DNA from: Cudoniella acicularis
Taxonomy: Eukaryota > Ascomycota > Leotiomycetes > Helotiales > Helotiaceae
DNA: 64,000 bases
NCBI GenBank assembly: GCA_013054445.1
Contig: JAAMPI010000045.1
Coordinates: 19,516-83,515 of the forward strand
Direction: 5' to 3'
The translations under genes were made by a program, and so were the position numbers. Below the pieces are notes generated by a model. The model saw only the letters and a list, made by a program, of their open reading frames with translations. It was not told the origin of the DNA and did not search any database. This document shows, piece after piece, positions 55,122-64,000 of this stretch (the first letter of the stretch is position 1; the number at the start of each line of letters is the position of its first letter).

Positions 55122-56708
55122 ATGGAACCTCACGCGCTCGCAATTGCTGCTCTCGACCAAGCTACAAAATCGTCAAGTGCGAGTCGTAATCACGCGGATA
55201 AACTCATGGCCTGGACCCCGAACGCGACGGGTGTCGACATGGCTACGGATGCGATCAATACCATTGTGCCCACCATTCCTCACGCGCAGGAACCCTCGCA
55301 CGCGTTGCTACGAACTGCGGCTGCTGCGGCTGCGTATGAGGACGAGGAGGAACTAGGACTGGGAGATCAAAACAACGCAGCAATGCCAGAGAACGCGAGC
55401 GACTCTCAATCCACGACCGACAGCCACGACGTTGCGACACCGCCAACCTCTGCTTCCGAGGGCTTCTCGTCCCAAAGCACAAACCAGGATGGTCCAATGT
55501 CGCAGTTATCGCAGCTCTCACAGCTCGCCGCTGCCCAGCAGCCGTTGACAAATACGTCCGCGGCGCGACCGACGCTCTCAATTGCTTCTACTGCTGGCCA
55601 GAAGAGAACAGCAGACGGCCAAGTTAAATCTGGGGTCTCTGGATCTCCACAGAGTCCACGCGCTCGTGGTCATTCAAGAAATACCAGTACTGTCAGTAAT
55701 GTATCTGCTGCAAGCAGTAGGATTGGAGAGGTAAGATGTGTCATTAATGACAGGCGGCTTCCCACTGACGCCTATCAGATATCTTCCGAATTAAGAGCGC
55801 GTCTCTCCTATGCTATGGTCAAGGTAAACAATGGATGGCAATCAAATTCAATTGACGAGGTGGAATCTTTGGCATCTCAAGCAGGATCTCCAACATCATC
55901 TACATCGACTTTGCACGGTCGACGCAGTCTTATAACCTCACCTCGTACAGCGATCGCAAATCTTCAAGGACAAACTAGCGGACCTTCACAATCACCGGCT
56001 GATTTCGACTTATATTCTGCAAATGGGCAACCTTCTAGAACTTATGAATCATTCTGGCGCGATCATTCTGCGACCAATCCCGCACATCGATATCCTTCTC
56101 ATCCCTCGGCTTCATCTCCCCCACCTTCAAAATCACTTGCGCCCCCAGCAGATATCCGACCGACGCCAACCTCGAGAAGATCCGGTACCCCGAAGTTTAG
56201 TAAACCTCCCACTATCCCTGGCCAGCATTCAAATTCATCTCTACGCTCCTCTGCCCCGCGGACACCTAACCGCAATGACTACAGAGACAACACAATTATA
56301 CAAACGCCTACACAGAAGACGATCCAAGAACAAGACGCGATTGAAACACTATTATTTATGAGCAGTCCTGGGAACTCTGGAAATATGGGCCCTAATTTTC
56401 CTGGAAGAAGTCAAGCATCGCCTCAACAAAGTCCTTTACGAGCCGAATTCAGCATGCAAGGAAGAGCGAACCATGGCAAGAAGGTGGGATTTGATGTGCC
56501 TCCTGTGACAAGAGGAAGTACAGAAAGTAGTGAGGCTGGCGGTGCTGAGTACCGGAGAAGTCACATGAGCGGATCAACAGGAGTCACCAGCAGTAGGGAA
56601 GCAGCGATTGATCGAATGTTAGAAGAGATAGGTGATTCGAGTAGCGATGAAGAAGAGCTGGTGTTGAAGTATTCAAGTCCTAGGAGGTCTGTTGCCGCGG
56701 GGAGGTAG
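55122..56708 (+). CDS. Whi5/Nrm1-type G1/S transcriptional repressor
   Basis: The protein is Ser/Thr/Pro-rich and largely disordered, with the compact Whi5-domain stretch ISSELRARLSYAMVKVNNGW and SIDEVESLASQ. Near the C-terminus is the QEQDAIETLLFMSSPGNSG motif, the short element that in yeast Whi5/Nrm1 binds SBF/MBF factors. Many SP/TP sites (TPTQKT, SPQQSPLR, SPRTA) suit CDK control. In this family the protein represses G1/S transcription and is inactivated by Cln-CDK phosphorylation. A GTAAGA..TATCAG segment at 55731-55778 (48 nt, with CTGAC) is probably an in-frame intron, since removing it joins RIGE directly to ISSEL; the protein would then be 512 instead of 528 residues. The start at 55122 is the first ATG of the frame. 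Confidence 0.85.
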   Translation: MEPHALAIAALDQATKSSSASRNHADKLMAWTPNATGVDMATDAINTIVPTIPHAQEPSHALLRTAAAAAAYEDEEELGLGDQNNAAMPENASDSQSTTDSHDVATPPTSASEGFSSQSTNQDGPMSQLSQLSQLAAAQQPLTNTSAARPTLSIASTAGQKRTADGQVKSGVSGSPQSPRARGHSRNTSTVSNVSAASSRIGEVRCVINDRRLPTDAYQISSELRARLSYAMVKVNNGWQSNSIDEVESLASQAGSPTSSTSTLHGRRSLITSPRTAIANLQGQTSGPSQSPADFDLYSANGQPSRTYESFWRDHSATNPAHRYPSHPSASSPPPSKSLAPPADIRPTPTSRRSGTPKFSKPPTIPGQHSNSSLRSSAPRTPNRNDYRDNTIIQTPTQKTIQEQDAIETLLFMSSPGNSGNMGPNFPGRSQASPQQSPLRAEFSMQGRANHGKKVGFDVPPVTRGSTESSEAGGAEYRRSHMSGSTGVTSSREAAIDRMLEEIGDSSSDEEELVLKYSSPRRSVAAGR

Positions 56709-59700
56709 CCAAGTGGGCGTACCTCTTCGTCTTACCTCCTCCAACCCATACATCGCGACGATTTGCGCTTCGAAATGATTGATCTGCTTTGAAAAAAATA
56801 GCACACGCATGCTATTTTATGTTGCGTATCATGATACCATGTCCTTCCTGCATTGTTCCTTCATATCCAGAATCGATATCATGACCAACGATCTTTTTTT
56901 TCGTCAGGGGTAGCATATTTGGTCGTCACATCATCGGGAGTTCATTGTGTTGCATTGGAATTATTTGGGACATAATCATCATCAAATCTCACTCCCTTCT
57001 TTTCTCTGGGCATATTGGAATAAGGACGGGGGCATTTAGGGGATTCTTGCATAATTTTGTACGTACCGTACTGTATGTATCGTGGCATTATTTTAGATGC
57101 ACATAAGATGAATACATGCACTGAAGTGATCAAGATACTTGATGTTTTTGACTTTTTTGACGTGATGTGATGTATGTAGTTTGTGATTGGATAGGTCGTT
57201 ATTTTTAGTATACTCACTTCTCTACGAGTGTTGTAAAGGAGCAGGATGAGGTATAAGTCAATGAAAGGTTCAATACCGTAACTCTCCCTCTCCCCTCCCT
57301 TGGGCTACTAAATTATTTCAATAACCCTTTAGTACATTTCCCGTTTCTCAAACCTCTCTCTTGCTTTACTTTGATCTCCTTTTCTAAGCGAGGCGAAAGA
57401 AGGAATGAAAGTTTAACATAACAAAACACTCCCAAGAAAAACCCGATTTTGACAGCATAATTGGCAAGAACGTGAAATAATTGAGATAGTGTGGGCTACC
57501 TCTATGGGGCTGGAAGGAAGGTTGCTTGATATTTGTGACGTGGGAACTATTTATGCATTGAACCGTTACGACGAAAAGTCTGTAGATTTTCGGAGCCAAG
57601 GCAAGAAGGAAGTAAAGGGAGAAAATAATAGAAATAAATTAAAAAGTGTTATCTCCATAAGCCTGGTTTAGTCTTATCTCCCCTGTGACTTAACCGGTGA
57701 TAGATTTGGAGCCTTAAGATGAAGAGAGAAGCTCGAAAAATCAGTGACATTTTTAGCACATCTGTTAGGAGGCCAACCCCACGGTACGAATTTCGGTTTG
57801 CCTGCCTGCTCATGAAGAATAGGGATTCTGGCACTTCATATGAGAGTAGAGTAGCGGGTAACAGCATCTGGTCTCTCTTATTGAGAGTTATTGTTTAAAA
57901 ATTCGCACCAAAAGAGAGTAGGCATATTGTTTTCAAAATTCTTGAGAGGAGAGGCAAGTAGGTAGATAGAAGGGGGATTGGTGGATATTGAGTAAGCAGC
58001 TAGACAATTAGTGAACTATTAGATGTTAGTGAGTATTACAATTTTGAAATGAGTGGAGAGACAACTAACGAGGTCAAACTTATGCTTTTCGGTGGTAAGA
58101 TGCAGTGAAAAGCAAGCGAATGAAGAATAGCATATTTTCTGCTTCTATCGTTCCACGCAGTTTCATCAGTAAACCCGATGCACTCTAAAGACTGTAATGT
58201 GCTAGACGGAGGTTGAATATGAGAAAATCTTTGAGGAACAAGGTCATTGTTCATTTGAGTTACCTTGACCATTGGCTAGAAGTTTGGGTGCTCAGATGAT
58301 TTGACCTAGAGAGGGGTAACTTTGCTCATAACGCTTATTATAATATGATTGTGAAAATCTCAACAAGGTCTTGGATGCCCACTTGGTGCATACGTTTGTT
58401 TTGGAAAGAAAAAATAAAATGCTTGGCTCAGGTGACTTATTGTGAGCTGCTTGCGTCTTGATCGATCGATTCTGCAGACGAAAATAACATCTGATCAAGT
58501 TTCGGGCTTTGCATTCTTTCCTCGCAGCCTGTAGTTGTGTAAATTTTTAATTAACTTGAGACGTGCTCGGCTTGAGTTGCCTAGAGCAATAGGTTGATCT
58601 GTCGGTGGCTTGCCACACCACAAAAGATCCGAATAGGTCAGAGTAATATTTGGGTCATGAATTCGGGCAGTGCTAGCTACCAGCAATAATGCGTAGCCAG
58701 CAAGAGTGATATTTACGTACCAATGTTGCGTGTAGGTGCGTGTTGGCGATGCAGATGCCTCTGGTCAGCTTAAAAAATAAGCGTAAAACCTGCTTAACAC
58801 AAATCCTCCACTGCGCCATCCGGGGTAATGCACACCATCATGTTGTACCTCGAGAATAAGGCTCAGCTGCGTGATAATTCTCACCAAGCAATATGTCAAT
58901 CCCTCGCAGCATGCATGCCGGGCTCGGCAATCTACGTCGACTCGCGCACTTCTCCCCGAATCGGACAGCTACTCTTCTAGAGGTGGGAAGCTGGGAGTTT
59001 TATGTCACTCCAAATAAACAAAGTAAACACACGTGGCTTGGAAGCAAACCGATTAATCATGCGATTGGAAACAACACACAAAACACGTGATGGACATGGC
59101 TGGTGCATGAAAAGCAGGAGGATCTACGTGTATGATCTCCGGACGATAATGGGTCGATTTGCAACATCGAGATGACGACTGCTTCGCCTTCATCTGATGT
59201 GTCCTCCTTCGATGATAAGATTCTTTTGTATGATCTCCACTAGGAGGCTTGATTTGTGGACTATTTCGAACAGAAAGAGAACAACTCCGTTGTGGAGGAG
59301 CAGAATCTGATAAACTTGCGACTGTGGATGTGGCGGAGCATGATCTGTCATCTAATAGTTAGAAAGGCTTGTTGAAGGAGAATTTTGGGGAGGTGGTGTT
59401 TGTGCTGACGAAGGCATAACACAAAGAGGCGGTTCGCATGAGGAATCCTTGAGGTTAAACGGACGTTCGAAGTTTGAACTGACGAGACTTTCTGACTGGT
59501 CGCTGCTAGGCTGACTGTTTGACAGAAACATATCCCGTGATACCGGTATTCAGGCGCCAGATTTCGCTCTTACATCGGGACGCCGGAGCAGTTCGTAAGT
59601 ATCTGCAAAGTGGCTCCCCGGAGTCACAATGGGTCGAAGCTTTGGTCAAGAACAGCTCGCAAAGTTTGAAGTTTGAAGAACCTGACGCTGGCGCCAAGCC

Positions 59701-61712
59701 TCACGCCAAGCCTCAGATTGCATGCGTGTACGCAGGCAGGACCCAGCTTGAGAGCTGGCTGTGATTGGTGTTGAGGAACTCGTTTCAGGCCCAAAACGGT
59801 TGTTTCATGCATTTAGCGGCCGGCCAGGCCATTGGTGCTCACTGGCTCTTGAATCGGCCCACCACGCTGACTGGCTCTGACTGTGGTTCTTCCGGAAACG
59901 GAACACGGAAATCTCGGGTAAATTCCCAAGGAAGACACCGGAAGGAAGGTGGAAGAGCGAGGGCTTGCTTGCTGCGCGAACAGATGCTGATGTGCTGCAA
60001 GCACGGCCTTGTGTAGATCATTGAAAACAGCAAAAGTCACAGGACGAGCAGTGGCATGGCACGACATTTTCGAAAAGCTTGACATGTTTCTCCTTGAACT
60101 GCGCCTTTGTCTGGGCACGACTCTCGGTTTGATCCGTGGTTTAATTGAGTGAATGCGGACATCCCAAGGGGAGAACATGAAGCCGTGATTAGATTATCAC
60201 TGATCACTCACCAGCAGATCTCCCTCCGGCTGTGGCGTCTGCCCCTGGACGTGCCGAGGAATGAGCCTTGTTTCAGGACACTCTTTTCAGAGGCGCGAAA
60301 CGCTGGTACCGAGAAACGGCACCTGAGAGAGATGACGGTGCTTGGCTGATTGGCTTTCGGAGGCGTAGAGGATGGACATGCAGCCGCGCTCGTTCTTTTG
60401 TTTTTGGATATCACCTGTTGTTGTTGGAGAGGCTATTCGCTCTAAGGTCACCATAATGTTCCTCAGGCGTGCTGAGCTTACGTTCTTGCCAGCGTATTGA
60501 GCTACTGAGCTTAGGCGGGTACAAGATGATACACCAACTGTGTAGCCGGGCAGCACGGCATACAGGCGATTGGGGTTGAGGCAGCCGGCACCGTTCAGTA
60601 CGATACCGGTACAGGGCCGGTCGTCGAATCTAATCTCTGTAAATTTAACTGTGGTCGGGTGGATTCGGGGTTCGGAGAGTTAGGGTTACAGTGCTGATGA
60701 GTGAGTTCAGGATCACGGGCTTGGTGTTGGGGGCGTTGAACAGGGCTAACGGGCGGCTGGCTGCTGGCTGCTGGCTGCCGTGCACACAGGCTTCCAGACT
60801 CCAGTGGCTCTTGTTGTTGTAGACTGCTGCAGGCGGCCGCCCAGCGCATCGCAGACTCAGAGACAGAGAGATTCATTCCTCAACGGTCGAGACACTCTTC
60901 ACCAAACGCCGTCGTCAATTCTCCACGTCAGCCGCATCCACTCAGCGTGTTTTCAGTGTTTTTCTCCCCTGAGATTGTGATGAGAATCCCCTGAAAACGA
61001 GGCCCCGCTAGGCCTGATCTGCAGCGTAGCGTGCTGGTAGGCAGTGGTAGCTGGCCCCTCCAGCGGCCCTCCCCTTTCACGCTCCAGGCCTCTCCTTTCT
61101 TCTCAAGCCCCAACGGCAGCTCAACCAGTGACACCACTCTACACTCCGCGCACTCACACACTTCCCTCTGCCGTCGCGCCCATGCTGCTGATGCACAGAC
61201 TGCGCCATGAGCCTCCCAAACCCAGGGCATTGTCTCCGCAGTCCAATTCGCCGTTTAATGGCCCGGATCGGGCTTGCCAGGCCTCTCACTGGCTTGCCCG
61301 CATTGAGCTCGCTTCTCCACCTTCATGCTGCACCAAGTGTCTGGCATCCAGCACCTGGCTTGTTTGACCCTTGCACAGCCGATTCATATAGAAGGGGTCT
61401 GCGACTTCATGCGTTCAATTCTCTCTCTCTCCAAGCCGCGTTTTGATCCTGTTCTTTTCCCTTTCCCTGTGCTGTGCAGTTTCCATTAAACATCCTCTTC
61501 TTGTCTTTGTTGCTTCCATTATATCCTTTTCCCTCTTTCAACTAGTACTGGGGCGGGCATCCAAATTTTTATCTTCTTCCTATTATCGAGTCCCTCAACC
61601 ACCTCCCTCCGCCGTCTCTCTTTTGCGCCGAGGTCTCGAACACTCACTTCTTTCTACATTCTTACCACCTGGTGTGGATATACGGTGACGACAGTCATCT
61701 TACCTTCCCAAT
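56709..61712. other. 5-kb region without supported gene
   Basis: No frame longer than 125 codons and no motifs. It is AT-rich to about 59 kb, then GC-rich with GGCTGCT repeats near 60760. The last 700 bases (61000-61700) are C/T-rich and look like the long promoter and leader of the protease gene. Unspliced or non-coding RNA genes cannot be excluded by eye. Confidence 0.5.
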
Positions 61713-63119
61713 ATGCCTTCATTACTCCGAACACTGCTGCTTCTCGCCCTCGTCACATTCGCCCTTGCAGCACCAAAACCAGAAAAGCGAAGCTTCAAAG
61801 TCGTACGAGTACCTAATCCCAATTTCAAGCGCACAGCAGGTGCTGGTACGAGAGCTCTGGTCAAAGCCCACCGAAAATATGGTGTCGCCCTTCCTCCCGG
61901 ACTTGTCGACGCCATGAATGCGGCACAAGGACCAACAATAGATACCGCGACGGCTGAGGCTGTTGATGGGAAGGCAAAGGGACAAGGAAAGGCAGCAGCT
62001 TCAGCATCAAACTCTGCTTCGGCACCAGGGTCAACAGGCTCCACTTCAGGATCAATCAACTCAACTGGAGCTGGATCCGGAAAGGTTACAGCCACTCCTG
62101 AGCAAGGTGACGTCGAATTTCTTTCGCCTGTGATAATCGGAGGCCAGACCATGAACATGGATTTCGACAGTGGATCTTCAGATCTCTGGGTTTTCAACAC
62201 TCAACTCGCAGCTGCCTCCCAGGCTGGTCACACCAACTTCGATGTTGCAAAGTCGACTACCTTCAAGATGTTGACTGGTTCCACCTTCACGATCTCATAT
62301 GGTGACGGATCTGGAGCCGCTGGAAATGTTGGAACTGATACCGTCAACATTGGTGGTGCCACCGTGACAAGCCAAGCCATTGAACTTGCCACTGCCGTTT
62401 CCGCATCATTCGTCCAGGACACCCAATCCAACGGATTGGTTGGTCTCGCCTTCTCCAAGCTCAACACCGTCAAACCAGCTCAACAAAAGACTTTCTTTGA
62501 CAACGCCAAGGACACCCTCGCCATGCCAGTCTTCACTGCTGATCTCCGAAAAGCCGCAGTCGGCGCCTACGAGTTCGGAGCCATCGACTCTACCAAGTTC
62601 AACGGATCCCTCTCATGGGCCGCAGTCAACACCACCAGCGGCTTCTGGCAATTCTCTTCCCAAAAATTCCAAGTCGGTACCGGAACTGCCATGAACGTTG
62701 CCGGTGGACAGGCCATTGCCGACACCGGAACTACCCTCATGTTGGTCAACGCCGCTGTCGTCAACGCCTACTACAGCCAGGTCACAGGAGCAGTCAACAA
62801 CCAAACCGTTGGAGGTGTTACCTTCCCTTGCAACTCCCAGCTTCCCGATTTGAGCGTCGATGTTGGTGGAAACTACATGGCCGTTGTTCGGGGTGATGAT
62901 ATTAACTTCGCACCGGTTGACCAAGCTGGTACCAGTAAGTCCACCTACAAAACCCTTTCATTTCAACAAATACTAACGAGTTTATCAATAGCCTGCTTCG
63001 GTGGTGTCCAAGCAATTGCGTCCAACCTTCAAATTTACGGCGATATCATGTTCAAGTCGCAATTCGTCGCCTTTAACAACGGAAACAACTCCATCGGAAT
63101 GGCACCCCACCAATCTTAA
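61713..63119 (+). CDS. Secreted aspartic protease, family A1 (aspergillopepsin-like)
   Basis: Signal peptide MPSLLRTLLLLALVTFALAA, then a propeptide of ~100 residues with a Ser/Gly-rich stretch before the mature enzyme at about residue 128. Catalytic motifs: DFDSGSSDLWV (Asp152; DSG instead of the usual DTG) and IADTGTTLMLV (Asp337), with flap YGDGS at 196-200. An intron at about 62935-62991 (57 nt, GTAAGT..AATAG, perfect TACTAAC branch site) has no stop and keeps frame. Removing it yields AGTTCFGGVQ and a 449-residue protein; the unspliced frame would insert 19 alien residues. C407-region Cys pairs (FPCNS, TCFGG) match the A1 disulfide. Such enzymes act extracellularly at acid pH. The Ser/Gly-rich propeptide insertion is longer than in typical penicillopepsins. 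Confidence 0.95.
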   Translation: MPSLLRTLLLLALVTFALAAPKPEKRSFKVVRVPNPNFKRTAGAGTRALVKAHRKYGVALPPGLVDAMNAAQGPTIDTATAEAVDGKAKGQGKAAASASNSASAPGSTGSTSGSINSTGAGSGKVTATPEQGDVEFLSPVIIGGQTMNMDFDSGSSDLWVFNTQLAAASQAGHTNFDVAKSTTFKMLTGSTFTISYGDGSGAAGNVGTDTVNIGGATVTSQAIELATAVSASFVQDTQSNGLVGLAFSKLNTVKPAQQKTFFDNAKDTLAMPVFTADLRKAAVGAYEFGAIDSTKFNGSLSWAAVNTTSGFWQFSSQKFQVGTGTAMNVAGGQAIADTGTTLMLVNAAVVNAYYSQVTGAVNNQTVGGVTFPCNSQLPDLSVDVGGNYMAVVRGDDINFAPVDQAGTSKSTYKTLSFQQILTSLSIACFGGVQAIASNLQIYGDIMFKSQFVAFNNGNNSIGMAPHQS

Positions 63120-63681
63120 ACCCTCAAAAATTAAAAATTTCGTGGGCTCGGCTAGCGTTTTACATAGTCTCTAGACATTTGTGCTTTTTCTGCGCGAATA
63201 GAGCGAGGGAAACCAAGATGAGTGTTGTGTGTAAAGGAGAATAGAGGGAGGCAGGGAGGGGATGAAACGAATTTTTTTCTTATCTTGCCAATGTACAAAT
63301 TTTATCTTCACGCCTTAGACAGGAATTGAAACCCACAAAATACGGCATTGCATGGAAATAATATCATATCTTATCATATTATAGCATTCTGAGAGATGAT
63401 CTCTATGTTCGGAATGATAGATGAGAGATTAAAGGAAAAGAAATTACATTAGAAGCATTAGAAGTATGAGCAATTGGAGTAGTGATTTGTGGCTTAAATA
63501 TCCAAGTCGAATTACAACAGTATTAGATACTTCAGATTAAGCTTGATGATCCTTCAATCCTTGCGAAATAGTTTGGCTAAATGTTAATCGCACAAGTAGA
63601 ATACCTCCACGCCCAGCATAAGATAACGCAATGTCCCAAACCTCAAATAACAGTGCAGACATTCCCTCAATTACAAAATTT
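63120..63681. other. Convergent 3' regions
   Basis: AT-rich 3' untranslated DNA of the protease (plus) and the AT-hook gene (minus); nothing else was seen. Confidence 0.5.
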
Positions 63682-64000
63682 TCATTTCTTCGCACTCGCC
63701 TTCACCTTCTCCACCGTCGACTCTCCACTATCTGCATCGCCGTCCCCCTCAACATCAACATCCTTCCTCTTCCTCTTAGGACCCTCAACCTCTTCCTTCT
63801 CCTCAGCAGTCTTTCTAGCCTGACGTTTACTTGTCCTCTCTCCTTTTTCGGCTCGTTCTTTTGTTTTGTTGCTCCCTCCTCACCAGCGTTTTTCTTCGGT
63901 CGTCCTCTTGCTTTCTTCGGTTCATTGGCTTTCGGCTGCTCTCCTTCATCGGCTCCTTTCTCATCTTCTTCTTCGCCCTCTTTCTCATCTCTCTTATCCT
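63682..64000 (-). CDS. AT-hook, Lys/Glu-rich nuclear protein, C-terminal part (truncated by window)
   Basis: Highly charged C-terminus containing KKARGRPKKNAG, a textbook AT-hook (RGRP core, minor-groove binding). It is followed by KRQARKTAEEKEEVEGPKRK and a tail ending STVEKVKASAKK with TGA at 63682-63684. The two halves lie in frames offset by one: the AT-hook frame from the edge meets the tail frame at a run of five A (five T on the plus strand) near 63844. One more A would give a continuous PKKGERTSKRQ. The pattern is the same as the T7 slip in the Zn2Cys6 gene. Composition suggests a chromatin protein; no further assignment is possible without the N-terminal part. Confidence 0.65.

Noticed and set aside
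1..64000. tRNA genes
   Set aside because: A by-eye search for B-box sequences (GGTTCGANTCC) and paired acceptor stems found no convincing candidate; tRNAscan would be decisive.

Overview
The window looks like nuclear DNA from a filamentous ascomycete. The genes have short introns (about 46-60 nt, GT..AG) with CTAAC/CTGAC-like branch sites just before the acceptor. They are separated by AT-rich islands that resemble RIP-degraded repeats, and the families present are typical fungal ones (DUF3712/LEA-type membrane protein, 2EXR domain, Zn2Cys6 regulator, Whi5/Nrm1, S28 and TAP-like exopeptidases, A1 protease). The abundance of 2EXR genes and the intron style suggest Leotiomycetes, but that is inference. 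No bacterial-type operon, CRISPR array, rRNA or convincing tRNA was seen. One ambiguous base (n) lies at 16961.

Layout. 1-12 kb: 3' end of a cytochrome P450, a five-exon DUF3712 membrane protein, a MITE-like AT-rich element, a decayed F-box/LRR gene, a GNAT acetyltransferase, a 58-residue Cys-containing protein, a decayed protein kinase, and a protein with a MULE/FAR1-like zinc domain. 13-28 kb: a secreted S28 prolyl carboxypeptidase, a one-cysteine peroxiredoxin and a secreted S33/TAP-like peptidase. This stretch also holds four 2EXR loci on the plus strand, one intact and three broken. 28-41 kb: a large repeat-rich gene-poor stretch, then an eight-exon Zn2Cys6 regulator with a one-base slip in a T7 run, then a minus-strand gene whose last exon-intron module is tandemly duplicated and carries a 10-bp frame-breaking duplication, then 4 kb of GC-rich sequence without a supported gene.

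41-64 kb: an aldehyde dehydrogenase, a small two-exon gene, a three-exon conserved hypothetical gene, a decaying gene built of helical repeats, DEAD-box helicase DBP7 divergently paired with pantothenate synthetase, a Whi5/Nrm1-type G1/S repressor, 5 kb of apparently non-coding DNA, a secreted A1 aspartic protease, and an AT-hook protein running off the right edge.

The core genes (dbp7, pantothenate synthetase, Whi5-like, peroxiredoxin, ALDH) look intact and conserved. The accessory half is a graveyard of expanded fungal families (F-box, kinase, 2EXR) broken by nonsense codons and frameshifts. The three secreted peptidases suggest a saprotrophic or host-associated lifestyle, but they are not clustered as a pathway. 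All coordinates were derived by reading the sequence; exon boundaries rest on GT/AG, reading frame and family motifs, not on transcript data.
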